Positions 1 through 7,285 of a stretch of DNA of 34,456 bases are shown in pieces. Source of the stretch: Crocinitomicaceae bacterium (GTDB taxonomy: Bacteria > Bacteroidota > Bacteroidia > Flavobacteriales_D > Crocinitomicaceae). Position 1 is the stretch's first letter, and every line of letters starts with the position of its first letter. A program made the position numbers and the translations under genes. The stretch covers positions 1 to 34,456 of the forward strand of contig JAIOZF010000029.1 in the NCBI GenBank assembly GCA_021740745.1, in the 5' to 3' direction. Below the pieces are notes generated by a model that had not been told where the DNA came from, did not search any database, and saw only the letters and a program-made list of their open reading frames with translations.

Positions 1-1
1 C

Positions 2-643
2 GAGATTCATGCTGAAACTATAATCATCTCAACAGGAGCATCAGCAAAATACCTGGGATTAGAAAGTGAACAGCATTATTTAAAAATTGGTGGTGGTGTT
101 TCTGCATGTGCAGTTTGTGACGGATTTTTCTACCGTGGACAAGAAACAGTTATCGTAGGTGCTGGAGATTCAGCGTGTGAAGAAGCGCACTACTTATCTA
201 AATTATGTACGAAAGTTACCATGCTTGTTCGTCGTGATGAGTTTAGAGCATCTAAAATTATGGCAGAACGAGTTAAAAATACACCGAACATTGAAATTCT
301 ATTCAATACGGATACGGTTGAAGTTTTAGGTGATGGACAAGTTGTAACTGGTGCACATGTTAAAAACAGTGTTACTGGAGAAGAAAGAACAATTCCTTGT
401 ACAGGATTCTTTACTGCAATTGGACACAAACCGAACACTGATATCTTTGCTGATTACATCAACCTAGATGAAACAGGCTACATCAAATACGAACAAGCAG
501 GGACTTCAAAAACGAATGTACCAGGTGTTTTCGTTGCTGGTGATGCTGCAGATAAAACATATCGTCAAGCAATTACTGCTGCAGGTACAGGTTGTATGGC
601 AGCCTTAGATGCAGAGCGTTATTTGGCTGCTAAAGGACACTAG
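2..643 (+). CDS. trxB: Thioredoxin-disulfide reductase, 5'-truncated by the window edge
   Basis: The C-terminal two thirds of an NADPH-dependent flavoprotein that reduces thioredoxin in the cytoplasm. The frame is open from base 2, so the start lies upstream of the window. Visible marks are the redox-active CxxC as SACAVCDGFFY (about residues 38-48 of the visible part), the NADPH-binding loop VIVGAGDSACEEA, and the closing FAD segment GVFVAGDAADKTYRQA followed by AAGTGCMAALDAERYL. These are characteristic of low-molecular-weight bacterial TrxB. The FAD-binding N-terminus is missing only because of the window boundary. The gene ends in TAG just before a repeat-rich gap and converges on a lipoprotein gene. 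Confidence 0.95.
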   Translation, partial: EIHAETIIISTGASAKYLGLESEQHYLKIGGGVSACAVCDGFFYRGQETVIVGAGDSACEEAHYLSKLCTKVTMLVRRDEFRASKIMAERVKNTPNIEILFNTDTVEVLGDGQVVTGAHVKNSVTGEERTIPCTGFFTAIGHKPNTDIFADYINLDETGYIKYEQAGTSKTNVPGVFVAGDAADKTYRQAITAAGTGCMAALDAERYLAAKGH

Positions 644-720
644 TTAGAGGCTAGAGGTTAGATATAGAGGTTAGATATAGATGTTAGAGATAGAGGTTAG
701 AGATAGATGTTAGAATTAAC
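644..720. repeat. 13-bp tandem repeats, four clear units
   Basis: Directly after the trxB stop codon lie four back-to-back 13-bp units at 658-670, 671-683, 684-696 and 697-709. The general form is TTAGA(T/G)ATAGA(G/T)G. The last variable position alternates GG, TG, GG, TG, while the inner one changes in pairs, so the array also has a 26-bp higher-order period. A degenerate unit precedes it (644-657) and a truncated one follows (710-720). There are no spacers, so this is a minisatellite-like array and not CRISPR. Function is unknown. Confidence 0.85.
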
Positions 721-789
721 GCCTGCCGCGATGTGCTGAGCTTGTCGAAGTAAGTGTCCGCCGCGGCGGAAGTATCGAGGAAGGCATTA
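717..789. repeat. GC-rich palindromic intergenic element (REP-like)
   Basis: A sharply GC-rich patch in AT-rich surroundings. It contains a perfect 14-bp palindrome TCCGCCGCGGCGGA at 757-770. It also holds the core GCTGAGCTTGTCGAAG at 735-750, whose reverse complement CTTCGACAAGCTCAGC recurs nearly unchanged at 10737-10752. The ends TAACGCCT (717-724) and AGGCATTA (782-789) are inverted repeats with one mismatch. The composition and the recurrence in a second intergenic gap suggest a dispersed REP/MITE-like element. That it is mobile is inference. Confidence 0.6.
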
Positions 790-820
790 GAGAGCAGGAT
801 CTAGAGGGTTCAGCAGATTA

Positions 821-850
821 AAAAAAGAAGCTTTAGGGCTTTTTTTTTTA
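821..850. terminator. Convergent intrinsic terminator between trxB and the lipoprotein gene
   Basis: An inverted repeat of about 8 bp (AAAGAAGC pairing with GCTTTTTTT, one G-U) with a short loop and A/T runs on both sides. It could stop transcription from either direction. It sits just downstream of the minus-strand gene ending at 855 and of the repeat block behind trxB. Confidence 0.55.
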
Positions 851-854
851 ATCT

Positions 855-1493
855 CTAATATCCAAATAAATAGGCTATCAATGCAAGTAAGAGCAATATA
901 GGAACTAGGATTAAAGTTATTCCGCCGATGATTAATGCTAAATAAACAAAGATCCCTCCTATTGATAAGCCTTCTACTTCAATAACAACTATGAATAGTA
1001 TTGCAATACCGACCAAAACAGCCCCAATCAGTAAGCACCATAGAGCGCCTAATAAATATTCTCTTGGCGACCTGAGTATTGGTTGACCAATGTTGAGATC
1101 CTTTTTGTGTTGTTTAATCTTTGTTAATTTATTACTAAGCGCATTTCCTCCTCTTTTTATAGTTGATTTTAGTTTAATCGGAAATGATTTCAATGTTTCG
1201 TTGACTTCAAAATCCTTTGAAACTTTTGTAGTATTATTGTTAATATCATTTCGTATTGGTTTATTCAATTCATTTTGGGTTGTTTCTGATGCATGATTTA
1301 ATTCAAGCTCTTGAGGATTTACTGAACTATTGTTCGATTCAGTTATAATTTCACCTTCCGAATTTGCGGCCTTCTCTTGATTAGAATAGTTTTTATTCCA
1401 TTCTATATGATAGCCACGATTAAACTGACGCTTGGTTATCGTGCAAGAGACCAATGAGAATCCAATTAAAATTGCAATTACAATCAATTTCAT
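855..1493 (-). CDS. Lipoprotein with two C-terminal membrane segments, function unknown
   Basis: 212 residues. The N-terminus is a type II signal peptide with lipobox LVSC (Cys at about 17), followed by TKRQFNRGYHIEWNK, a basic/aromatic stretch I have seen after the lipidated Cys in other Bacteroidota lipoproteins. Residues 30-125 are polar, low-complexity and Asn/Glu/Lys-rich. The C-terminus has two strongly hydrophobic segments (about 148-170 and 177-210). A lipid anchor combined with two C-terminal helices is unusual and leaves topology open. A 7/8 match to the -7 box, TTATTTTG, lies at 1527-1534. No enzymatic motif is visible. Confidence 0.75.
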   Translation of the reverse strand: MKLIVIAILIGFSLVSCTITKRQFNRGYHIEWNKNYSNQEKAANSEGEIITESNNSSVNPQELELNHASETTQNELNKPIRNDINNNTTKVSKDFEVNETLKSFPIKLKSTIKRGGNALSNKLTKIKQHKKDLNIGQPILRSPREYLLGALWCLLIGAVLVGIAILFIVVIEVEGLSIGGIFVYLALIIGGITLILVPILLLLALIAYLFGY

Positions 1494-1715
1494 CCTGTAA
1501 ATGTTAAATTAAAAACTTTTTTATGTCAAAATAATGGTTTCGAAGAATAATCATAGATGATGTAATTCAAAGACAAAATTATATTTTTTTCATTAAACGA
1601 ATTAAATAAGAAATGAGGAAATTGAAATTTTAGCGTTTAAGAATAAAAAGCATTATTATACTTGTTTTTTAGGTTTAATGCTGTTTAAGAAGAACAAGAT
1701 TAATAAGAAAGTAGA

Positions 1716-1751
1716 ACCAAAAAAAAGATTTTATGAAACCTCTTTTTTGGT
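1716..1751 (-). terminator. A/U-rich hairpin downstream of the GIN-domain gene
   Basis: On the minus strand ACCAAAAAAGA can pair with TCTTTTTTTTGGT around a 12-nt loop, leaving a small bulge. The hairpin lies immediately after the stop of the gene at 1762. It is A/U-rich and therefore weak. The rest of the 1494-1761 gap shows no gene or other signal that I can support. Confidence 0.35.
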
Positions 1752-1761
1752 GTTACTTAGT

Positions 1762-2946
1762 TTAAATATCTTTGAATTTAAGTTTAGAACCTTTCGTGAC
1801 TTGCTGGCGCACAATTTCAGGTGAACCTAGAATTATAACAGTATTCTCTCCAGAAATTTCGACATCCAATTTTTCAGAAACGGCGATTTCAAATTTTTCA
1901 TTGCTTCCACTTACCGTCAAAAACAACTCTTGAGAGGTAAATTCTTCCGCAGATAATTTAGAATCTCCCGTTACCTCCATAATTGTGGTTGCAGATGTGC
2001 CAACAAATTGAATCTTGGAAAATCCATTGACTCCAATTCTACTTTGCTCATAATCGCTTTCAATCTCTACGTCAACAAAACCGTTACTTTCTAAGTCTAA
2101 ATATTTGCCTTTTAGATTTAACTTGCCCTTTGTTTCACCATTCATGTCAATTTCGAGATCTTTTACATTTAAATCTAAACTTAAATTGATGAAACCATTT
2201 ATATCAATTTCCAAATCTGTTGATTCAAAAGAAGAATTCGTTACCACCTCGCAAAACCCGTTCAACTTGATTTTTTCTAAATCGGTTACCGTAATGATTA
2301 AATCTTGTGCCTTGTTTTCAACTGCACTATTTAAATACAAGGTTCCATTTTTGATTGAATAATTCAATGTAGGTTCTCCATCTTCGGCTGGTATAGAATT
2401 TTCAATTGAACAGCTTGATCCATTCACCAGTGTAAAACGAACAAATCCATTCGCATCAATTCGTGTAAAATGATCTTTTGATTCATTGTATTTTAAAATA
2501 TTTGGAACCGCATACTGAACAGGTTCAATTGAATTATGTTCATGTTCCATAAAGAATTGCTGCGGGGATAAAAACGTCATTTTATACATTTCGTTCATAA
2601 ATCCTTTTTCAACTGCTGGAATAACTTTAACTTCAGTTTCAACTACTTTTTCTGGCATTGCCTTGTTCCCTATTTCCTTTGATTTAACAGAGGTGTAATT
2701 AGTTGATTTTAATAAAGTTGGTGATGATGAATTAATTTGAACAATTGTCAAAATTGATACAATTGAAATTGAAGAAATACTTGTTAACATAAGCCACATT
2801 TTTTTAGTGAATAACCATTTTAAATAAGCAAATAGCCCCACGATGGCAATCCCTCCCTTTAACCACGAATCGACATCATTAATAGAAACAGAAATTGTTT
2901 CTTCCCGTTTTGATCTCAGTAATTTATCTAAATCCAACTCTCTCAT
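1762..2946 (-). CDS. Membrane-anchored GIN-domain (DUF2807-like) protein, possible sigma-factor partner
   Basis: 394 residues. A short cytoplasmic N-terminus (MRELDLDKLLRSKREE) is followed by hydrophobic segments at about 30-46 and 50-71. A linker and then a long beta-strand-rich region follow (about 165-390), built of short alternating strands with repeated 'NGF' turns (INGF, SNGF, VNGF). This is the style of the GIN/DUF2807 putative adhesin fold. The start codon overlaps the end of the ECF sigma gene (ATGA-type, 4 nt), so the two are co-translated. By position it would be the sigma factor's membrane partner, with the short N-terminus facing the cytoplasm. No classical anti-sigma zinc-binding motif is visible, so that role is inference. 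Confidence 0.75.
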   Translation of the reverse strand: MRELDLDKLLRSKREETISVSINDVDSWLKGGIAIVGLFAYLKWLFTKKMWLMLTSISSISIVSILTIVQINSSSPTLLKSTNYTSVKSKEIGNKAMPEKVVETEVKVIPAVEKGFMNEMYKMTFLSPQQFFMEHEHNSIEPVQYAVPNILKYNESKDHFTRIDANGFVRFTLVNGSSCSIENSIPAEDGEPTLNYSIKNGTLYLNSAVENKAQDLIITVTDLEKIKLNGFCEVVTNSSFESTDLEIDINGFINLSLDLNVKDLEIDMNGETKGKLNLKGKYLDLESNGFVDVEIESDYEQSRIGVNGFSKIQFVGTSATTIMEVTGDSKLSAEEFTSQELFLTVSGSNEKFEIAVSEKLDVEISGENTVIILGSPEIVRQQVTKGSKLKFKDI

Positions 2947-3452
2947 ACTACAATTGTTTTAGTTGTTTTTTCTGACAATGCCACCAATAACATTTTTCTA
3001 CCTCTCATCAAACGCTGTTTTACCGCGTCTACAGTACAATCTTGAATTTCTGCCGTTTCTTTTAACGAAAAACCTGCAATTTCGAAAAGAATAATACAAG
3101 TGCGATAATTCAAAGGAAGCATATTAAGTGCCTCGTAAAGCTCATCGTGTTGGAAGTTTTTGTCAACGGAAAATGAATGATCTTGGGTGTTTTCTATACC
3201 TTTCAATTCCGAAAATGACAAGGGTTTATTTTTCCTTCGGAAATTGGCATGTACCTTATTTGCTATTCCAAACAAAAAAGACAAAAAAACTTGTTTGTTT
3301 TTCAATGAATCAAATTGCTCAAAAGCAATTACCAAGGTATCATGCATCAAATCGTTAAAATCACAAACGCCATAAGAACGCGCTTTACAAAATCGTTCAA
3401 AACTCCCGTGCACAGGATTGTACAATTCCATAAATTGTTTCTTTTTTGTCAT
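2943..3452 (-). CDS. ECF-type RNA polymerase sigma factor
   Basis: 169 residues, the usual ECF length. Region 2 spans about 8-77, with the core-binding/-10 segment recognisable as DLMHDTLVIAFEQFDSL and FLFGIANKVHANFRRK. Region 4 spans about 105-155, with the helix-turn-helix LKETAEIQDCTVDAVKQRLMRGR preceded by LPLNYRTCIILFEIAGFS. It is a cytoplasmic transcription initiator. The downstream membrane protein overlaps its stop by 4 nt, consistent with a sigma/membrane-partner pair. The target promoters are unknown. No clear TAnnTTTG box was found in front of it. Confidence 0.9.
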   Translation of the reverse strand: MTKKKQFMELYNPVHGSFERFCKARSYGVCDFNDLMHDTLVIAFEQFDSLKNKQVFLSFLFGIANKVHANFRRKNKPLSFSELKGIENTQDHSFSVDKNFQHDELYEALNMLPLNYRTCIILFEIAGFSLKETAEIQDCTVDAVKQRLMRGRKMLLVALSEKTTKTIVV

Positions 3453-3539
3453 TCTATTCGCATACTATTTGCTTCTTAAACAGTAAGTGTTAACCTGCTT
3501 AAAAAAGTGACAAGAATACATGAAATAATAATTAGATAG

Positions 3540-4193
3540 TTACTTGGCAGTGCGCTCAAGCATTGGCACAAACTTAAACGTTCCAAACTCTTGTACGTCT
3601 AATTCTGTTTCGGTTTTCTTAATGATTCGCTTCATGATTTGTTCCCCACCTTCACCGACTGGAATTATCATTATTCCTCCAACTTTTAGTTGATCTATAA
3701 GTGTTTGTGGGACTTCTGGCGCACCACATGTTACAATGATTTTATCAAAAGGAGCATCAATCGGCATTCCTTTGTAACCATCACCAAACTGTAGTTTTGG
3801 GTTAAAACGAAAATGATCCATGATTTTCTTCACTTTCAAAAACAACTCTTTTTGTCGCTCAATGGAATAGACTTTTGCACCCATTTGACAAAGGATGCAC
3901 GTTTGAAAACCAGAACCTGTGCCTATTTCTAATACTCGGTCTCCTCTTTTAATTTCTAACATTTGACTTTGGAAAGCTACTGTTATTGGGTGCGAAATCG
4001 TTTGACCAGCTCCAATTTGAAATGCTTTATTCGAATAAGCTTGTTCTAAAAACGCTCTATCCAAGAAGAAATGACGCGGAATTTCATAGAAAGCATCAAA
4101 TATGGCTGAATTAGTGATACGCTCGTCTTTTTTTAATTCATCGATTAATTGACGACGCATTCCTTTATGTTTGAAAGTATCCTGAAATTGCAT
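3540..4193 (-). CDS. pcm: Protein-L-isoaspartate O-methyltransferase
   Basis: 217 residues. The enzyme methylates isoaspartyl residues in aged proteins with S-adenosylmethionine, starting their repair to aspartate. The family hallmarks are present: the substrate-loop segment GAGQTISHPITVAFQ (about 61-75), the SAM motif VLEIGTGSGFQT (87-98) and the later motif FDKIIVTCGAPEVPQ. Length is standard. The start is fixed by a perfect -7 box, TAACTTTG, ending only 4 nt before the ATG, which predicts a leaderless mRNA. It is a single gene, separated from the sigma-factor operon by about 90 nt. Confidence 0.95.
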   Translation of the reverse strand: MQFQDTFKHKGMRRQLIDELKKDERITNSAIFDAFYEIPRHFFLDRAFLEQAYSNKAFQIGAGQTISHPITVAFQSQMLEIKRGDRVLEIGTGSGFQTCILCQMGAKVYSIERQKELFLKVKKIMDHFRFNPKLQFGDGYKGMPIDAPFDKIIVTCGAPEVPQTLIDQLKVGGIMIIPVGEGGEQIMKRIIKKTETELDVQEFGTFKFVPMLERTAK

Positions 4194-4197
4194 GGTT

Positions 4198-4205
4198 CAA
4201 AGTTA
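4198..4205 (-). promoter_or_regulatory. -7 box of pcm
   Basis: TAACTTTG on the minus strand matches the Bacteroidota consensus TAnnTTTG at all six fixed positions. Four bases (AACC) separate it from the pcm ATG, so transcription should begin at or next to the start codon. No clear -33 TTTG is seen. Confidence 0.6.
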
Positions 4206-4340
4206 CATTTTCAAAAGGGATTATGATTCACGTATTTTCAAACATTTACGTGTTAACAGTTGGATTCTGGATTTTAATTCTTCAATGATTTAATTGCAAT
4301 TCCTTAATATACAGTTAACATTACTTATCACTCCAAACTC

Positions 4341-4348
4341 TACTTTTG
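4341..4348 (+). promoter_or_regulatory. -7 box of the small lipoprotein gene
   Basis: TACTTTTG fits TAnnTTTG exactly. It lies 18 nt before the ATG at 4367, leaving a leader of roughly 14 nt. It also overlaps a possible TTG start at 4346, which argues for the ATG as the true start. Confidence 0.5.
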
Positions 4349-4366
4349 AGACCTAATTTAACACAC

Positions 4367-4681
4367 ATGAAAGCACTTTTTATCGGAGTAATTCTATTCT
4401 CAACCTTAGTAATAAACGCTTGTTCAGTAACTAGAAACATTGACACAACTGGATTTACCATTTCAGGAAATGTTGTTTCGTACAACAATAAACCCATGGC
4501 AGAATTAAAAGGAATTGAATTCGCGCTTGACAATAAAAAATTCGTTAAAGAAATGAGCTTTACCTTACTTCATGGTGATGACAATGATAAAATCCACAAC
4601 TTGATTGCTTTCTTGCACAATCACTACAAGGAATATGAAATTGAAGTTGAAATTCCTATGGATTCATTCAAAGTTGAATAA
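4367..4681 (+). CDS. Small lipoprotein, function unknown
   Basis: 104 residues from the ATG. MKALFIGVILFSTLVINAC is a type II signal peptide with lipobox INAC, so the mature protein would be lipid-anchored. The mature part (about 85 residues) is mixed alpha/beta and ends in an acidic strand EYEIEVEIPMDSFKVE. A TTG seven codons upstream is open but overlaps the -7 box, so I chose the ATG. It converges on the TPMT-family gene with only 4 nt between stop codons, so any terminators must lie inside the coding regions. I do not recognise the family. Confidence 0.75.
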   Translation: MKALFIGVILFSTLVINACSVTRNIDTTGFTISGNVVSYNNKPMAELKGIEFALDNKKFVKEMSFTLLHGDDNDKIHNLIAFLHNHYKEYEIEVEIPMDSFKVE

Positions 4682-4685
4682 AACG

Positions 4686-5267
4686 TTACTTTATCAATCG
4701 AATAAATAACTCATTACCGCTTCTTGGCGCTGCAGAGTTATGACAAGTTTCCATTGAACAACTTTTGAAATAAGGCGCGAAGCATTCTAAGTATTCTTCT
4801 TTATTTCCACCAAATGGTGGTCCCGAATCAAAAGTACGGTTGAATAATACGCCAACTAGCTTCCCGCCTGTATCTAGTAATTCAGCTGATTTTCGTACAT
4901 AATCATTGCGAAGAAGTGGATCAATAGCACAATAAAGTGTTTGCTCAATTATCAAATCATACCTTCCTTGGTGCGCAAAAAAATCACCACAATGCATTTG
5001 ATCTATTGGGAAATCTGAATTTCTAGCTTTGAAATTATCTAATGGAGCTTGTGCAAAATCCAAGATATGCACGTTTTTGAATCCTTTGAGAAAAAGGTAC
5101 TCAGCCTCCCAAGCATTTCCACAGCCAGGAATTAGAATACGTAAATTGATATCAGTCAATTGTTCAACATATGCATGAATTGGTGGCGAAATAGCGCCTA
5201 AATCCCAACCAATTTGACCTTCATGATAACGATTGTTCCAAAATTCTGAGGATAAGAAATCTACCAT
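4686..5267 (-). CDS. Thiopurine S-methyltransferase (TPMT)-family SAM methyltransferase
   Basis: 193 residues. The N-terminal FWNNRYHEGQIGWDLGAISP (9-28) is the characteristic opening of the TPMT family. The SAM-binding motif is ILIPGCGNAWEAEYL (44-58), followed by the acidic end of strand 2, VHILDFAQAPLDN. The family methylates small thiols, selenium or tellurium compounds; the substrate here is unknown. Its ATG lies 4 nt after the stop of the preceding T9SS cargo gene, making it the apparent last gene of the cobalamin-riboswitch operon. A cytoplasmic methyltransferase at the end of an outer-membrane uptake operon is noteworthy. Confidence 0.85.
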   Translation of the reverse strand: MVDFLSSEFWNNRYHEGQIGWDLGAISPPIHAYVEQLTDINLRILIPGCGNAWEAEYLFLKGFKNVHILDFAQAPLDNFKARNSDFPIDQMHCGDFFAHQGRYDLIIEQTLYCAIDPLLRNDYVRKSAELLDTGGKLVGVLFNRTFDSGPPFGGNKEEYLECFAPYFKSCSMETCHNSAAPRSGNELFIRLIK

Positions 5268-5271
5268 ACAA

Positions 5272-6240
5272 TTAATTTTTAATCACTCTTTTTACAAATG
5301 CCCTACCGTTTAATTGAACTTTAAACAACAAAACCTGTGGGTCAAAGGATGTTAAATCCACCAACAAATCTCCATTAAATATCGAGCTAAAGAGCACTCT
5401 CCCACTTAAATCTAAAATCGTCAATTCACCTGAAAAATCACTCGATAAACGAACAAAATCATTGCTAGGATTAGGATATAGCGAAAAATCAAGTGAATTC
5501 TCACCCAACTCCAAAGGCTGTGAATGAATCACCCCGACAGCATCTAAATCAAATCCACTCGACTCCCAGGGAGTTGAAAAAGGATCATTGATGATGTTAC
5601 CCAAACCATCATAAGTTGCATACAATGGATTAATACTGCCTACAACATCAATGATTCGGACATGTGTAATATGATTAACATCTAAATTTAAATTATGAGC
5701 GAGATCCTCCAAATCGAAAGGAGTCCCAAATCCTTGACGGTATTTTCCAGCTAAATTGTTCACATAGCGACAATCACCAAAAGTAAAGTTTGTTATTTGA
5801 ACATCAATTGGTGTTTCACTTACCGAAGGAAAACGATAGAAATCAAGCCCATTAGAACTCACTTCAACATGTCCCAATTCCATATAATTGTCAGTAAAAC
5901 CATTTTCAAAGATGGCAAAATCGGGACCGGGACCATTGATAATTAAACCAGGGAAAGTCAAGGTTGCACTACCTCTATCGCCGAGGGAAACAATCGTTGT
6001 ACCGTCACCTTCTGCAATTCCCAGTGCATTTTCAGGTACTCCAAAAGAAGCATAGCCTTGGAATTCTTCTGACACATCTCTAAATCCTCGTACAACATCT
6101 ACTCCATCAGCCCATAACACAAAAACAGATGAATCTTTATGAATAGCTGTACTTCCAGGCAATCCAGCAGCTGGAGCAAAACTTTGAGCCGCTAATTTAA
6201 ACTGAAGAAGTATCAGGAAAATGAAACTAATTTTATTCAT
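5272..6240 (-). CDS. T9SS-exported surface protein of the cobalamin operon
   Basis: 322 residues. A signal peptide (MNKISFIFLILLQFKLAAQ) is followed by a domain of about 215 residues containing GGPGPDF-type turns (IINGPGPDFAIFENGF), VEVSSNGLDFYRFP, GTPFDLEDLA, HVRIIDVVGS and SGFDLDAVGVIH. I recognise this layout from Bacteroidota surface proteins encoded beside TonB receptors and beta-propeller lipoproteins. Residues about 250-322 are a type A T9SS sorting domain (FSLYPNPSNDFVRLS ... FVKRVIKN). Its start overlaps the end of the BtuG-like gene by 8 nt. A role in capturing corrinoids or their carriers at the cell surface is inferred from the riboswitch-controlled context. Confidence 0.8.
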   Translation of the reverse strand: MNKISFIFLILLQFKLAAQSFAPAAGLPGSTAIHKDSSVFVLWADGVDVVRGFRDVSEEFQGYASFGVPENALGIAEGDGTTIVSLGDRGSATLTFPGLIINGPGPDFAIFENGFTDNYMELGHVEVSSNGLDFYRFPSVSETPIDVQITNFTFGDCRYVNNLAGKYRQGFGTPFDLEDLAHNLNLDVNHITHVRIIDVVGSINPLYATYDGLGNIINDPFSTPWESSGFDLDAVGVIHSQPLELGENSLDFSLYPNPSNDFVRLSSDFSGELTILDLSGRVLFSSIFNGDLLVDLTSFDPQVLLFKVQLNGRAFVKRVIKN

Positions 6241-7285
6241 AAAAGAGAATTTTACTTGGATTCAATCCGACATGATAACTCGTTTCGTAAACTCCTTGCG
6301 ATGAATACCGGCGCACATATCCCGTATTGGTAAAGTTCATTGCATCTAAGCAGTAGATCTTATCGTTGTAGGGATTATAACTCACTCCATAAAGTGTTTG
6401 AATATCACTCGTATTGATAAAATTGGAATTCAACAATGTTTCATTTAAGGGATCAAATAAACGAACCGACGAAGATTGTGTTGAATAATTATAAAACGTT
6501 ATTAGAAAATTGTCATTCATATGGGAGAATCCCAATGCATCAAAAGGAAATTGTTCTTCAACGGCAAGGCTACTAGCATTGATACGAACCATTCTTGAAG
6601 GATTGGACCCATAATTTCCTCTTGCTATCACATACACATCACCTTCTTGATCGACAATTACACTTCCTGGATTCTTACCTACTGTGATTTTTTGAATTTC
6701 TTGATAGGTTGTTAGATCAATAACCGAAAGCGTAGAATCGACATTTGGGAAATTCAAACCACCTGAATTCGCCACAAATAATTTCCCATTACTTACAGCT
6801 AATCCTTCTGGATTTGATCCAACTTGAATTCGCTGAACGATACTCAACGATGTTGTATCCAAAACATCTACGAAACCGTCATAGCAACTAATATACGCCT
6901 TGTTTCCATGAAACGTGATTGATCGTGGCGATTTTGCTGTGGTACCGACAAACATATTAATTTGCTTCAAGCTTTTTCCCGTTGATTTTTCTAATACTTC
7001 GACCAAACTTGAACCGTTAACGACAACGTATATTTTTCCACCGTAAACCTGCATGTCATTTCCTGTATCTCCCAATAGACGGTTGTTTTTCGATAAAAAG
7101 AAGTCAATATTAACAACTGTACTTTGATTATCAACCCACGAAATGGAAGAATTGTTTTGCTGAAACAGTCCCTCATTTAACACTAAAAATCCATTTGACA
7201 AGCTTTCAGGCACAACAGGTTCAATCGGTTCTTTTTTACAAGAGACAATTAGTGATAGCAAGAATAAACTAATAACGTAACGCAT
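6233..7285 (-). CDS. btuG: BtuG-like beta-propeller surface lipoprotein
   Basis: 350 residues. Lipobox LIVSC places the lipidated Cys at 16, followed by KKEPIEP. The remainder is a YncE-like propeller with recurring blade motifs (NKAYISCYDGFVDVLDTTSLSIVQRIQVG, GKLFVANSGG, STLSVIDLTTYQEIQKITVGKNPGSV). In Bacteroides thetaiotaomicron, BtuG is exactly such a lipoprotein; it binds vitamin B12 very tightly and caps BtuB. Here the gene overlaps the BtuB-type receptor by 17 nt and lies under a cobalamin riboswitch. That context makes the assignment stronger than the generic propeller fold would. Identity of the B12-binding residues was not checked. Confidence 0.75.
   Translation of the reverse strand: MRYVISLFLLSLIVSCKKEPIEPVVPESLSNGFLVLNEGLFQQNNSSISWVDNQSTVVNIDFFLSKNNRLLGDTGNDMQVYGGKIYVVVNGSSLVEVLEKSTGKSLKQINMFVGTTAKSPRSITFHGNKAYISCYDGFVDVLDTTSLSIVQRIQVGSNPEGLAVSNGKLFVANSGGLNFPNVDSTLSVIDLTTYQEIQKITVGKNPGSVIVDQEGDVYVIARGNYGSNPSRMVRINASSLAVEEQFPFDALGFSHMNDNFLITFYNYSTQSSSVRLFDPLNETLLNSNFINTSDIQTLYGVSYNPYNDKIYCLDAMNFTNTGYVRRYSSQGVYETSYHVGLNPSKILFYE

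Noticed and set aside
190-438. 82-residue frame on the minus strand within trxB
   Set aside because: Shadow of the trxB coding sequence, whose motifs are unambiguous.
644-720. Possible CRISPR array
   Set aside because: The 13-bp units are directly adjacent with no spacers, and no cas gene is nearby.
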